Notes: generated by a model from the sequence alone, not told the origin. DNA of 64,000 nt from Lactarius indigo (GCA_025766275.1 JAFKAC010000002.1:310001-374000); one strand, 5' to 3'; numbered from the stretch's first letter, positions 1 to 12,558 are shown. A program made the numbers and translations.

Positions 1-2773
1 CTACGATTGTGCACCTTGATTTTCTAGGTATCATCTCGTCACTCTCCGCGCATCTTTCCCGCACAAGCCCCGCTATCCCTACAGGTAGGCGCGCTCGCAC
101 TCTCCTCTACACACAACGGTTGCAGACACTCTCTGTACTGTCTGCATGGCGCTGTTCACTCCTACTTCTTCGACCGCCGCTGAAGCCTGCGCGCGCTATA
201 CTACTCCGGGCCTATGGGGACCCGGGCCCGGGATGGGCGCTTGGAGTGCAGGTGGAATATGGGTAACCCGGACACGGAGCGCCGAGCACTGCTGTAGGCG
301 CGCGTAGGCATGACGCTGTCAGACGGATCTCCGTGCGCTCAGCTTGCCCGCAAGCGCTGCACTGTGGTCCGCATGGTGGTACAGTATGTACGACATGTTC
401 CGAGTCGGGCCTGTCCCGGACCCCATTGAGCTGCGCCTGTGCGCAGTCAAGGAGGAAATGATCAACTCGCTGAAACGATCTGCCGTCATTATCGTGTGCG
501 ATGTGATCGCGGACCGGAACAACTCGCTCGGGTGTCATGGTAAGACTGGCCTGGGGCCGTAATTCGCCATCCAGACCTAGTCAACTCTGATTCCCTACAT
601 CACACCTTTTGTTAATTCTGCGACATGCTTCACGTTCCCCTGCGCGTGTGGTCTTGATTTCTATGGCCATACCGGGTAGTAATCCCTTTTGGCTCTGTGC
701 GTCTATAGTCACTTGTTTTCTTTTACCCTCCATTACACACTTGGACCCTGCTTCCTGCAGCATCAGAATCGTTTACACGTATTAGCCATCACTATTCCTT
801 TTCTTCAGTGTGTGTCTAGTAATGACCGAGCATCTCCGTTGGGTGCTCTTCTGCAGGGCTACTAGTAGTAGTTCGGGCAGACTACCTACCACGGCTACTC
901 CAGGGCGTCGACATCGGCCCATGTGCTTGACGGCCCGAAGCGTAGCCTATGGGCTGAGGGCAAGTCCGACTCTCCGAGCCAATCTTTAATGTTATTGTAC
1001 GCGCAATATTTCCAGCGAAATTTGTTACCATGACATCTGCCGACTCGGATGCCGTCAGTTCAAGTCGGTTCAAGCAGCCAAGCAGAGGTGGGGGAGCCCC
1101 TCGCCTTTCCCCAGCTCCTCCACGCTCTCAGGCGAGTCCTTCTCGAGCTGTTTCGATTCGCCAGAACCCAGCTTCGAATCTTCCACGTTCCGGAGACGAC
1201 CGAGGTATATCCAGTGAGCCCAGACCAATCGCCGCGGACCACGTTGTTAACCCGAACTGCCAAGGATCACCTCCGCGGACTCGGAGAAGCATGCAGCTTT
1301 GCGGCGCTAGAAATATTTCGTGGCCGAGAGTAATCCTCGATTCTGGTGCGAACTCTTCGACGTCGCGTATACCCCGACCAAGAAATAGTACAAGATTGTC
1401 TGCACGTTCGACCAACTGCAAGTCGTGTGAATTCTTTCACTGCGTCGTTTCTCTCCACCTCCGTTGGCAATCCTCAAGCCTCGAGACCCAGCTCACGTCC
1501 TAGAGCTGAGTTCCTCGTGGCCATATCCTCTATTATGCATCACTTTTCCATCCTTCCAGGGTCTCTTCTGTCCCCTCATTCTATGCTCGCGTCCCTGATT
1601 TGAAGGCTGTTCTCCGTACTTGTTTTGGTCTTTCCCCGTGCTACATAGACAAGTATCCCTGCGATTCTCCGCCGCAACACAAACTCCTGTCGACGTGTTG
1701 TTAGTAACTTCCCATTATAAGGCCGAAGTTTCGACCGTACATGAAGAGAAGGCGGTCAATAGACACGCCACACAGGCACGGATACCACCCTACCACCCGA
1801 CACGTACACCGGACGAGACTCGTCTACGGCCCTTGGAAGTACAGGTACTGGCGGACTACCGAGGGGGAACCGGGTCTCGCTGGATCGGCTCGGCTAGTGG
1901 GCTCGGGGAAGAACGCGGGGCTGGGGATGCCCTCTTCGCTATTCCGACATGCCTCGTCGCTGAAACTTCGTGAAGTGCCAGGTCGGCAGCAAGGCCCGCC
2001 CAATGTTGGCGAACTCGAAACCCTGGGCTGTCCTAAACGAGCTGCAGAAGTATGGCTCACCCCGCCCGTACGGGTATCATGGTGCTTGGCTAGTCCCCTC
2101 ACGAGGACTCCTTGGACATAATAGTCGAGAAAGAGAAGTAGCAGAAGATGGTAGCTGACCACGAATGTGGTAGAAAGACGGGAAGGACACCCCACCCCCG
2201 AGTGAAGCCTAACACTCGGCACTTGTACCTCATTAGTAGGTTCTATAGCTACTGTTATAATTTTTTTTTCTTTGCGTGCACCAAGTTACCCCATATGCCC
2301 CTGCACGGCCATCTTTGGCCTCGAATTTCGTCTGGGGAATGTATGCGTGGGGTCATGACCATCTCTGACCAAATGGGAACTGCACAGCAACAGATTTCCG
2401 ATCGCGTGAACGATACACCACTCTGCATCAAATGGTGGGGATACACCAGCGCCCAACCTCTGTTTCTATCGATGGTGGCGTTACATTTGTTGGATCAAGG
2501 GTTGAGCTATCCAGGACACGAGATGAAAAACCTTCTGACGGTCATCGCGGTGGTACGATATTGATTCCAGCTCTCCCTATCCCCTCTGCTTCACTTCTCT
2601 GCCGCACTCTGGTGTGCATTGGATAAAGCGCAATTCAGGCCATAGAACCGGGAGAGTCCCGTTTTAAGCTTCAAGCGTGTACCGACAAATGCTTAGGAGG
2701 AGAACCCTGGGCGATGCGCCGCCGGCTCTTGTCCCCAATGAGCGCCAGGCATCGCGTGAGGTCCCAGATTGAT

Positions 2774-3301
2774 CTAATGTCGGAACCTACTGTAAGGCAT
2801 TGCTACTACAGTCGAGAGGCGACTGATCGAGTATAGATCGAAATGGGCGCCAACGGTCGGTAGCAGCAGCAGCCTGCAATGTAGCACATGGTACGCAGGC
2901 GGAGTTACATGTTCACGCTGCCGTTTCGAGTCCCCGTTCTGGGCCTGGAAAGGCCACCGATCAGATGTAGAACCTACCAGAGTGGTAGGACCAAAATCCC
3001 ACACAAACGCGACGGTCGGCGATTTAGGGGGCTGCATTTTCCCTAACTCTGCGATCAAAGGGTCTAAGCGTATGCCCACATCAGGACGATGTCCGATTGA
3101 CTCGGGATATGCGGCGAGATCATCGGGAGAAATAAAACAGGTGCGGTGGCAGCGATGTTTGTAGCGATGGTTGGGGAATGCCATGTCGAGTTTTAATCTG
3201 CCCCCCACGCTACGCACGGTTTGATGGATGGGATCACATGCGTATAAGTTAGGTATGGCCCCCGCGGCCGAGTGACGGCTCTCAGGGCAGGTAGCGAACA
3301 A
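2774..3301 (-). CDS. Hypothetical ORF, 175 aa, doubtful
   Basis: An ATG-to-stop frame of 175 codons is the longest in the first 5 kb. I do not recognise its product: there is no signal peptide, transmembrane segment or known motif. An internal Met-Ala-Phe-Pro start about 40 codons in is an alternative. No neighbouring exon with consistent splice sites was found. A chance frame in roughly 50% GC DNA is quite possible, so treat it only as a candidate. Confidence 0.15.
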   Translation of the reverse strand: MFATCPESRHSAAGAIPNLYACDPIHQTVRSVGGRLKLDMAFPNHRYKHRCHRTCFISPDDLAAYPESIGHRPDVGIRLDPLIAELGKMQPPKSPTVAFVWDFGPTTLVGSTSDRWPFQAQNGDSKRQREHVTPPAYHVLHCRLLLLPTVGAHFDLYSISRLSTVVAMPYSRFRH

Positions 3302-3463
3302 GGGGAAATGAGCACAGGTCTGTTAAATGGCCTAGTCTGTTAGGTACGTCACGGTACGCGACGGCGGCCGCCATTTCGCACGGCCAATCCCGTTAGCGGT
3401 CACGTCCACGATAGCGGCGAGAAACCGATCTGAGTAATACGGCGTCAAATGTTGACACGAGTT

Positions 3464-3497
3464 GGGGGGATGGGGGGTGGGGCCGAGGGCGCAGGGG
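3464..3497 (+). other. G-rich tract, candidate G-quadruplex
   Basis: Five guanine runs lie close together: G6 at 3464, G6 at 3472, G4 at 3479, G3 at 3487 and G4 at 3494, with loops of 1-4 bases. This satisfies the usual four-run G3+/short-loop rule for an intramolecular quadruplex. It sits in gene-poor DNA, so no regulatory target is evident. Confidence 0.4.
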
Positions 3498-5429
3498 CGG
3501 CGCAGAGATAGATGATCACATCGAAGAGAAGGAGGTCGTGCTATGGAATAGGCAAGTAATCAATTCATATCTACGCCGTGTGGAGGTAATGTAATATTAC
3601 TTACGAGACATGCGATGTTCACGAGTGTGCCAGCAAACGAGATATGACGCATGGTTGGGGGTGTTGGTCACACACACACGAGTCCCATCATCGAACGACA
3701 CAACCGCGCAAGAGCGGATGTCGGCTGTTGGTCAGCGAAAATGATAGCAGCAGCTGGGATATATGATGACAAGTGGGTATTACGGAAGGATGTCTGCACA
3801 GCAGTCGAAACAACCGCTAGAGCTGTGTTGATTCACATGAACCTTACGCGAGACTCGGACCATAGCGCCCGTGTGCTCTCGCAGGTGCTAGTTGATCAAA
3901 CCGATCTCTTTGACACTCGGATCTGTTCGTGGGGTGTGCCATCCGGAGCCGCCCTTGGCGGGGTTCAAGGTCGAGTTCGAGTTGGCGATGATAGGAGAAG
4001 ACGAACTTGAACTCGGAGGCTAAGCGCGTGACCCAACGACCGTGATACCTAATCGTAACACGTCTTGGAGCTGCAGGTGCTTATCAGGCTGCGGCGCAGC
4101 GGAACGCACGGAAACCCCGTTGGAGCCACGATGCCTACAGTCGTTAGCGTGCGTAGCCGTCGCCTGCCATCGAGGTGTGTCCGGCTGGTGTTCCCAGGCT
4201 TGCAGAACGATAATCGCGAGTAGCACGGCTCAACGTGCGGCTGGAGCGGCGGAGCGAGGTGTGAGGACCCTATGAGCTTGAATCCCCACCGACCGGAGCA
4301 CGCTGAGGTGGTCTCTGAAGCGTGAGGTTGTGTTATCGCCTGTTACTGTAGGCAGACCGGGCAGCAGCCATGCGCAACGCACCGAGCGGCTGGCAACTAT
4401 CTTTCCCACAGCCCCACTGGGAGCCCCCTCAACCCGCGCTCGACAGGCGCGGGCGGGCATCCGCCTTGGCACCATGGCCGCTCAGCTGCTGTATGAGATC
4501 AGAGCTAGCAAAGGCACATCATCTTCGGACAGCCAATCGAATGTTGGTAGCAGGATGGTCAACTGGACTCGGACTTGCATGTATAGGCGTTAGCAACAAA
4601 TTGGACGTGCCAGTGGTTGGAGAGGTGTCAGGACTAGTGAGGTCGTTGTGACCTGTGTGAACTGCCAGTGCCCGTCGGCACCTGGGCTGCCATCAATCGT
4701 TTGTTGGGAGGACCATTTGCGTTTAAAGCGACCCTGCATGATGCCAATGCCCCTGTTGAAATTCTCGCCAAACCGACGGGTCATACTATCCAGATCCGGG
4801 AGACAGAACATCTATCTCATCAGGCCGGCCAACGCGCCGGGACCCGGTTCCGAAACCCTAGAGCCCCTTGGGCACAGCATTCGTACACCAGTCAGACAGC
4901 GGGACACAAATTGAGTGCGACGACCGCGCGATCAATACAGTAGTTCCAAATTGGACGTTTATTTCTTCACATCTGCGTCCTGGAATAGGCGCTCAAATGG
5001 TGTAGGGCGTAGAATCTACGAGGAGCGGTATATTGAGAAATATCACGCTGTGGAAATGAAATATGGGACATATCAACACCTACGCATGCAGATGTACTGC
5101 TACGGATCAAACTTTGGGTTGTCCAACCATCAGAACAGGGATTCATCGCACCGCTGACCGCATATTCTCGCTGAACCAAGGGATGTTCCAGTTTCAGAAC
5201 CAAGACCGATAACGGTGATCCGGTCGAGTCATGCGTGCCCCCAACAACGTTTGGGTCGTGAGAAACGATCAATGGGCGGGGTTTCTAAATGTTGTCGGGA
5301 TGAACCGAGAGACAACGTGAGGGGAAAAATTGCACACTCGAGTTTCGTGAGGCGAGTTAGCCGCAAACCCCTTTGACCAAACCGCATACACCCAAGCCCT
5401 TTATCCAAGTCTACTAATTTCATTTGTCA

Positions 5430-6966
5430 ATGTCAGCGTCAGTATCTTCCATATGTTTTGCGACAAATTTCATCTGTCGTTGACTCTTACTTTTACAGAG
5501 AAGATTCTCTTCAAGATGTCCCAGAAGTCGAGATCGAATCAAATTGGGATCAGGTTGTCGACAAGTAACTCATTTTCCCAGCGTGCAGACGGCGCACTGA
5601 CTCAGCGTGTCCGGACAGCTTCGATAACATGGACCTGAGGGCGGAGCTCCTTCGTGGCGTGTACGCCTATGGGTCAGTGCTTCTTCTGATTCTCAATCAC
5701 CTCGCTTTGACAATGCGGCAGTTTCGAGCGACCTTCGGCCATTCAGCAGCGTGCCATCGTCCCCGTGGTGAAGGGTCATGATGTGATCGCACAGGCTCAG
5801 TCTGGCACGGGAAAGACCGCTACCTTTTTCCATCTCCATTCTCCAAAAGCTCGACTTCTCTACCAAAGGGACCCAAGCGCTGATCCTCGCACCTACCCGT
5901 GAACTTGCGCAGCAGATCCAAAAGGTCGTCATCGCCCTCGGCGACTATATGAACGTCGAATGTCACGCATGCGTCGGTGGCACTAACGTCCGTGAGGACA
6001 TGGCCAAGCTCCAGGAGGGCGTTCATGTCGTCGTCGGCACCCCCGGTCGTGTATACGATATGATCAACCGCCGTGCCCTCCGCACCGATACCATCAAGCT
6101 CTTCTGTCTTGACGAGGCCGACGAGATGCTTTCGCGTGGCTTCAAAGACCAGATCTACGAGGTCTTCCAGCTTCTTCCCCAAGATACACAAGTCGTCCTT
6201 CTTTCGGCTACGATGCCCGCAGATGTCCTTGAGGTGACGAAAAAAGTTCATGCGCGAACCAGTTCGTATCCTTGTCAAGCGCGACGAGCTTACGCTCGAA
6301 GGTATCAAGCAATTCTACATTGCCGTCGAAAAGGAGGAGTGGAAGCTGGATACGCTGTGCGATCTATATGAGACGGTTACGATCACACAGGCTGTCATTT
6401 TCTGCAACACACGGCGAAAGGTCGACTGGCTCACGGAGAAGATGCATGCACGTGAATTCACTGTGTCTGCCATGGTGCGTTTTTTATTTTATTTATGGGA
6501 ACTCCGATGATTCGGGACTGATCCGGGTGTGGTGTGCGTAGCACGGTGATATGGAGCAGAAGCAGCGCGAGGTTCTGATGAAGGAGTTCCGCTCAGGTTC
6601 ATCACGCGTGCTTATCACGACCGATTTGTTGGCCCGCGGTATAGACGTGCAGCAGGTTTCCCTTGTGATTAACTATGACCTGCCTACAAATCGGGAGAAT
6701 TACATTCATCGCATTGGTCGTGGCGGTCGGTTTGGACGCAAAGGTGTTGCCATTAATTTTGTAACGACAGAGGATGTCAGGATGCTTCGGGATATTGAAC
6801 GTTCGTACTTTTTTTCCAACGGATTTTCCTCGTCTTGACCTCGATCGGTGTTTCAGAATTCTATAACACGCAAATTGACGAAATGCCTCTCAACGTAGCG
6901 TGCGTTTTCATATATCCTTTATTGCCGCACCAATTAATTAATGACTTTTGCAGCGATCTCATCTAG
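5430..6966 (+). CDS. TIF1: eIF4A, DEAD-box translation initiation RNA helicase
   Basis: Cytosolic ATP-dependent RNA helicase of the eIF4F cap-binding complex, which unwinds 5' leaders for ribosome scanning. Seven exons: 5430-5437, 5499-5564, 5619-5672, 5722-6474, 6542-6800, 6857-6899 and 6954-6966. The first coding exon is only 8 nt (ATGTCAGC, donor GTCAGT). Visible motifs are the Q-motif region ([12 protein letters not shown]), motif I AQSGTGKT, Ia [48 protein letters not shown] and [10 protein letters not shown], then the eIF4A ending [11 protein letters not shown]. The reading frame is broken by two single-base insertions, in T5 at 5825-5829 and in A6 at 6240-6245. Discounting both gives exactly 397 aa, the usual fungal length. 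They are more likely sequence error than pseudogenisation, because every motif is intact. Confidence 0.96.
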
Positions 6967-7675
6967 AAATCGTACCGTACTACTGCCATTACCTTTTCAT
7001 GATATCTTCACGCTTTCTATCTCGGCTTTTCGCTTGCGCGGGTCGCTTCGTCCCGCCATTGATTGCTCCCTCATTGTTTTACTTTTTTTTTCTTTGATAA
7101 CCCTCGAGTCAATGTGCAGAGAACAAAAGAAAACACACATTGCATTGTTCTACAAGCGCAAGGTCTGTGTGCATCAGTGGTATCGACGTGATAAATGTAC
7201 GTTGGGAAGAAGGCCCAATAACTGTCAGGTGATGAAGAGTGCCTAAGGACCAAGACTCAGATGAGATGGACCGGGAAAGCCGAATGAGAGATGTGCCAAG
7301 CAGGGGAGATTACAACAAATTGTGTTTGATGTGACATCGCATGGAGCCGTCCCGCCCCCGCCGCAAACCCAGCCGATGATGTGTGAGAAATTGATGCACA
7401 GTCTCGCTGCACCGCCCTTTGTCTGGTCACGTCTGGCCACGTCGGGATGGCGATGTGGAAGGGATTGACGTCGAAGGTCTACTCGGAGACAACCAATCCG
7501 GGGTATACAGTGGGTATCGAACGTTGCCGGTGTGGGTTTGACGGACAGAGTCGTGGAGCCGGGATTGAGTTGTCCGCACAGCATGATCAGTGGGCAGCTT
7601 GCATGTGCATGGCATGGTATGGTATGGGGCCCATTATCTGCTCCCCTCGTTCCGCCGCGAGTGTGGGTCCTGGGT
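6967..7675. other. Intergenic region downstream of eIF4A
   Basis: The sequence between the eIF4A stop and the TATA-like element of the next gene is AT-rich at first, as expected for a 3' UTR and transcription end. I see no coding exon or RNA gene. Open frames here are short and lack splice partners. Confidence 0.5.
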
Positions 7676-7684
7676 TATATAAAT
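7676..7684 (+). promoter_or_regulatory. TATA box candidate for the phosphatase gene
   Basis: TATATAAAT lies about 430 bp before the chosen phosphatase start. It is followed by pyrimidine-rich DNA with two copies of a GCCTCGCCTCGACC-type direct repeat (about 7773-7802) and two poly-T tracts (7989-8020). These features resemble a fungal promoter and 5' leader. The distance to the ATG is long, so a 5' UTR intron is possible. Confidence 0.35.
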
Positions 7685-8107
7685 CGGACACTTTCACATC
7701 CACGCAGGAGAAGGTAGCCCCTATCAAAGGTGCCAGGCTGCGCACCATCAGCAGGTTGCATCGCCTTTGAGTTGCCTCGCCTCGACCTGCCTCGCCTCGA
7801 CCTCTATCACTATCGCTGTGCGCATTATTCGCTCTGACAACTCCCTGTTATATAACAGCTTTCGATACCGTGCCTGAGAGCACATCATCATCCGCGCTAC
7901 GCCCACCTCCGGAGCCTTAATCAACCACACAATTACTAGTACTCCTTGACTCGCCCTCACCTCTTCTCCCCGTATCCGCTTACGGCCATTTTTTTTTTTT
8001 TGCGGTCTTTTTTTTTTTTTCCCATCATCTTCTTTGTTGACGGATCCAAGTTTGTGGCATGGCCCTGGTCGAGCGCCATTTGCATCGTTCACATTTTTCC
8101 TTCTGCA

Positions 8108-9055
8108 ATGCCGTATAAATACACGCCCGTGACTGCGCGCCTCGGCCGTCCCCCCCTTCGTGTCCGCACCCCCCTCATCACCCGCACGTCATCCTCCTCC
8201 ATCTCTGATTCGTCCGTCCCACCACCACCCCCCTCCCCGTCATCGACGACACCATCCCCCCCGGGAATGGCCACAGCCGCATCCGGAAATGCGTCTGGCA
8301 ACAATCACCGTACAATTTCCCAAAAACGTCCGCGTGCGCAGACGCTCGTGCTCGCCATGCCCGCACGGCCGCCGCCGCCCTCAGCGCCTACCACACCACA
8401 CCCATCATCACAGTATTCACACTCGCACCACCCACACCCGCACTCACACTCACACTCACACTCACACGCACCACATGCATACCCACACCCCCATGCCCTC
8501 TACCCTCAACAACAGGTCCCCCCTCCCGCATCATCATCATCATCATCATCGACAAGCGTCCCCTCCGCCGCCTCCCCACACGTCTCCGAGATCCTCCCGC
8601 GCCTCTACATCTCGGACCTCCAGACCGCAGAGGACCCCGCGGCGCTCTCCGCGCTCGGCATCACGCACGTGCTCTCCGCCATGCCGGGCCGCGTCGCGCT
8701 GCCCCCCGCGCTCGCAGCGCACGCGACGCAGGTCCCGCTGCACGACGCGCCGTTCGCGGAGCTCGCCGCGCACCTCCCCCGCACGACGCGGTACATCGCG
8801 CGCGCGCTCCGCGCGAGCCCCGACGCGCGCGTGCTCGTCCATTGCGCTATGGGCGCGTCGCGCTCCGTCGCCGTCGTCTGTGGGTACCTCATCGCCGCGC
8901 ATGGATTGCACCCCGCGCAGGCGCTCGAGCTTGTGCGTGCGCGCCGCGCGGCCGCGGCGCCGAACCGCGGGTTCGTGGACCAGTTGTACGAGTATCATCG
9001 GTCGCTGGCGCAGGGACAGGGCCACGGCCACGGCGCCTCGGGGACGCTCGAGTGA
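8108..9055 (+). CDS. Dual-specificity protein phosphatase (DSP), single exon
   Basis: Predicted 315-aa cysteine phosphatase acting on phospho-Ser/Thr/Tyr. The DSP domain occupies roughly the last 160 residues: it opens with SEILPRLYISDLQTAED, typical of the first DSP strand. It carries the catalytic HCxxGxSRS loop as HCAMGASRS, with nucleophile Cys and transition-state Arg at about 8839-8865. An acidic/His general-acid region (LHDAPFAEL) precedes it. The first about 150 residues are low-complexity: a polyproline/serine stretch, a His-Ser run from a hexanucleotide microsatellite and a polyserine run from (TCA)n. I chose ATG 8108 (MPYKYTPV) over the in-frame ATG at 7946, because the extra segment would translate poly-T tracts into poly-Phe. 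The substrate is unknown. The third-position GC is very high in the catalytic part. Confidence 0.88.
   Translation: MPYKYTPVTARLGRPPLRVRTPLITRTSSSSISDSSVPPPPPSPSSTTPSPPGMATAASGNASGNNHRTISQKRPRAQTLVLAMPARPPPPSAPTTPHPSSQYSHSHHPHPHSHSHSHSHAPHAYPHPHALYPQQQVPPPASSSSSSSTSVPSAASPHVSEILPRLYISDLQTAEDPAALSALGITHVLSAMPGRVALPPALAAHATQVPLHDAPFAELAAHLPRTTRYIARALRASPDARVLVHCAMGASRSVAVVCGYLIAAHGLHPAQALELVRARRAAAAPNRGFVDQLYEYHRSLAQGQGHGHGASGTLE
8441..8466 (+). repeat. CACTCA microsatellite encoding a His-Ser run
   Basis: About four tandem CACTCA units inside the phosphatase coding sequence encode alternating His and Ser. Nearby sequence is a degenerate form of the same repeat. Confidence 0.85.
8530..8550 (+). 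repeat. (TCA)7 trinucleotide run encoding polyserine
   Basis: A pure TCA tract lies in frame in the phosphatase linker just before the catalytic domain. Length change would alter the protein without a frameshift. Confidence 0.85.
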
Positions 9056-9397
9056 TCTCGCTATCTGTATATCTATTGCTTTAGATAACTTATTCACGAA
9101 CACGCGACGTAATACACACACCAGCTGACATTACGGACGACGCATCGTACTCTAATTGGAAGAGTAATATGGCACACAAGCATCACCCCATCACTCATGA
9201 CGCAATGATAAGTATCCTCTCTTACTGTAAAAGTCGCCCCTCTCGGATCAAGATGAGAAGGGCGAGAATTCGGCTTTCGTTTTTTTTTTTCTTTATATAT
9301 ATATGCCACACGTCGGTTGCAACGACCGCGTAATCTATACATACCCTACAATTACAAACTCGTATCATAAAACGGGTTCATTTCAAAACTCGTAATA

Positions 9398-10375
<978 letters not shown>

Positions 10376-10573
10376 AGGTTTAGAATGATACCCGTACCTT
10401 TGATCGTTGATGATTGTGCTGTGAAAGTTCTGCTGCTATGCCCGTCGGAGGTGTCTGGTCCGGTGCGGCGGTGCTCTGATGTTACCCGTGGGAGTTTCTA
10501 ACCCAGTCCGAATCCCGAATAGCCAGCTCAACGCTATTTCCACAACACCACCAACCATCGACAACCACTCACC
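10376..10573. promoter_or_regulatory. Bidirectional promoter between Rab gene and ATP15
   Basis: Only 198 bp separate the two start codons of divergently transcribed genes, so both promoters must lie here or inside the genes. I see no clear TATA box. Confidence 0.55.
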
Positions 10574-10883
10574 ATGTCTGCTACCTGGCGCCAATTCTTC
10601 ACGTGCGTGACACCGTCTACTTACAGTGAAAAACATGCTGATGCAAAAGAAGAAACAGGTACAACAAGTACACCCAAATTGCTGCTCGTGCGGTGCGCCA
10701 GTCGCTCAAGGAGAATGAACGTCTGGCAGCTGAGAAGCGGGGGCTGACCGCGCTGCGCTATCAACACTGGGAAGCTGGTAAGGGTGGCGAACAGGTGAGC
10801 AACTGGTTCTCGAGAGTTGGTTGGCAATAGTGAATCGTCGTTTTTCGCAGGTGCACCTCCACCCCCCTGCCGACAAGCCATAA
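10574..10883 (+). CDS. ATP15: Mitochondrial F1Fo ATP synthase epsilon subunit
   Basis: Small central-stalk subunit of mitochondrial F1 (the counterpart of mammalian epsilon, not bacterial epsilon). Three exons: 10574-10602, 10659-10794 and 10851-10883, giving 65 aa. The N-terminus MSATWRQFFTYNKYTQIAAR is the family hallmark: a short amphipathic start followed by Tyr-rich YNKYTQIAARAVR and then the KRGLTALRYQHWEAGKGGEQ tail. All introns are GT..AG, with donors GTGCGT and GTGAGC. Length and sequence match fungal Atp15 closely. No cleavable presequence is expected, since the family is imported through its N-terminus. Confidence 0.93.
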
Positions 10884-11282
10884 GAGTTGGTTGTGTGATT
10901 GCGTTATGGCTTGTATGCCGATTAGAAAAAATATAGTTTTCGCGTTTTTTTGTTACTAGTGCATGAGAAAAGGGTAGCTACCGTAGCAAAATCACAACGG
11001 GCGAAGGACAGCGTTTCTTCCAAAGCAGGCAATGAGCCAGCGCCACCACGTGTCCTAGGCGTGTAAGACGATGCGAGCGCAGCGTGGTGGTCCTCTTCCT
11101 CTTCTCTTCAAACCACCACCACCTTTGACTCCTCTCCCCTTTTTGAAAAACTCAGGCTTTTTTGTACTTTTGTGTGCGTTGCTTCTTCGAGTCTTTTTTT
11201 CTCTGTCGATGAGGGTGACCCTAATAACGCGTACATACAGGAACTCTCTCTTCGTTGAAAAGAAAGAAAAAAAAAAAGATTC
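10884..11282. other. Intergenic region, ATP15 to GIS2
   Basis: This is a 399-bp gap with pyrimidine-rich plus-strand runs and a purine run just before the GIS2 start (11260-11280). Such CT-rich stretches are common in basidiomycete core promoters. I see no coding exon. Long frames crossing it on either strand are products of low complexity. Confidence 0.5.
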
Positions 11283-12558
11283 ATGGCTGGTGCACGTGGA
11301 TGTTTCAACTGCGGTGGATGTGCGTGGTGTTTCCGTGTTGTCGTCGTTGTCGTTGTCGTGTCGCCGTCGCGTGCCTCGTGTACAGACGCAGCATGTACCT
11401 ACACCCCCCCCTTCCCTCCTTTCTTTCTCACTCACCCCTTTCTTTTTCTTTTCTTGTCGTGCGTGGTGCGGTGCTGACGGGGACCGCGTCTTTTTTTTTT
11501 CATACATTGCATACATATCGGGCCCGGCACAATCAAAAATTCATTGTCCAAAAAAAAAAAAAAAAAATGCATGGTCGTGTGCATCGTGACTCCCCCGGTG
11601 CTCATATCGGTCAGTTGGACACCAGGCTGCAAACTGCCCCAAGGCGGGCACGCCCACCTGGTAAACGCCCTTCCGAATTGCGTGAACTATTTCATTGTGA
11701 ACTGACGCGTTCTTCGTTGCGTGTTCGTTTTGTTAGCTATAACTGTGAGTCTCTCTCGGTTCGTTGTTGTGGGCGTTTTGACTGATTGACGAGACGGGCA
11801 GGCGGCATGGAGGGCCACGTATCGCGAGACTGTACGATGGAACAAAAAGCGAAGTCCTGCTACCGCTGTGGGCGGGAAGGCCACATCGTACGTTCCCATT
11901 GCCCACTTGACTCGAGTGTGACTTGCTCAACAAATACCCCGCGGTCCTAAACAAAAGTCGCGCGATTGCTCCGAGCCTCAGACCGGTTCCGGTGGATTCG
12001 GGAGTGCTGCCGGCGGCGGTGGCAGCGCAGGAGCGGAATGCTATCGCTGCGGCAAGATCGGCCACATTGCGCGTGCGTGCCCCGAGGCGCCTGGCGGTGG
12101 GTCCGGGTATAACACTGGAGGAGGAGGATATGGCAATTTCAGCAGTGGGGGAGGTAGCCAAAAGACGTGGTGCGTGTGTGAACCCCCCCCCCGTTCGTTC
12201 CTCTGGGAGTTTTGTCTAAATGACGTTTCCTCATTAGCTACACGTGCGGTGGGGTAGGACATCTGTCGCGCGATTGCGTGCAGGGTTCCAAGTGCTACAA
12301 CTGCTCTGGCATCGTGAGTGATGGGTTTCTTCTCCTTTGCGTGTTCCGTGTGTGTGGATGCTGAGAAATGTCGACGGTAGGGTCATATCAGCCGCGATTG
12401 CCCGCAACCCCAGAGGCGTGCTTGCTACACGTGTGGATCAGAAGGGTGGGTCACATCTTTCGCAGGGTGCAGACATAAGAAAACTGACGGCGACTTTTGA
12501 CTTACACAGCCACATCTCACGTGACTGTCCTGGAGCTGGTTCGACCGAGGGATCGTGA
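11283..12558 (+). CDS. GIS2: CCHC zinc-knuckle nucleic-acid-binding protein (Gis2/CNBP/Byr3)
   Basis: Single-stranded RNA/DNA-binding protein linked in yeast to translation and stress granules. Eight exons: 11283-11319, 11615-11660, 11737-11744, 11802-11887, 11958-12169, 12238-12313, 12381-12445 and 12510-12558. All are phase-consistent and total 192 aa. The protein is seven CX2CX4HX4C knuckles: CFNCGGFGHQAANC, CYNCGMEGHVSRDC, CYRCGREGHISRDC, CYRCGKIGHIARAC, CYTCGGVGHLSRDC, CYNCSGIGHISRDC and CYTCGSEGHISRDC. Seven is the Gis2/CNBP number. A Gly-rich linker separates knuckles 3 and 4, and again 4 and 5. Exon 3 is only 8 nt. Intron 1 (295 nt) is unusually long and holds T-, C- and A-rich homopolymers. 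Introns cut most knuckles internally. Confidence 0.93.

Larger units (their letters stand above)
1..5429. other. No recognisable gene (5.4 kb)
   Basis: I see no conserved protein family, RNA gene or mobile-element terminus here. Two open stretches are worth recording. One is a plus-strand open stretch around 344-540 that ends at a GTAAGA donor-like site and could be a lone exon. The other is a 175-codon minus-strand frame at 2774-3301 with no family I recognise. Composition is mixed and there are no obvious splice-linked exon chains, so this may be intergenic or decayed sequence. A G-rich tract at 3464-3497 is listed separately. Confidence 0.5.

Noticed and set aside
7946..8107. N-terminal extension of the phosphatase from ATG 7946
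   Set aside because: It would translate two poly-T tracts and leader sequence into poly-Phe; ATG 8108 gives a normal start and the upstream TATA-like element fits a leader here.
8401..8500. CRISPR-like short regular repeats
   Set aside because: A coding microsatellite in a eukaryotic gene, with no spacers and no cas genes.
8160..9128. Long overlapping plus-strand frame (about 322 codons) rich in His, Arg, Ser and Pro
   Set aside because: Shadow of the GC-biased phosphatase gene in another frame; the DSP catalytic motif is in the 8108 frame.
11071..11589. 172-codon Phe/Leu/Ser-rich plus-strand frame and its minus-strand partner
   Set aside because: Composed of T- and C-rich homopolymers in the GIS2 promoter and intron 1; no conserved content.
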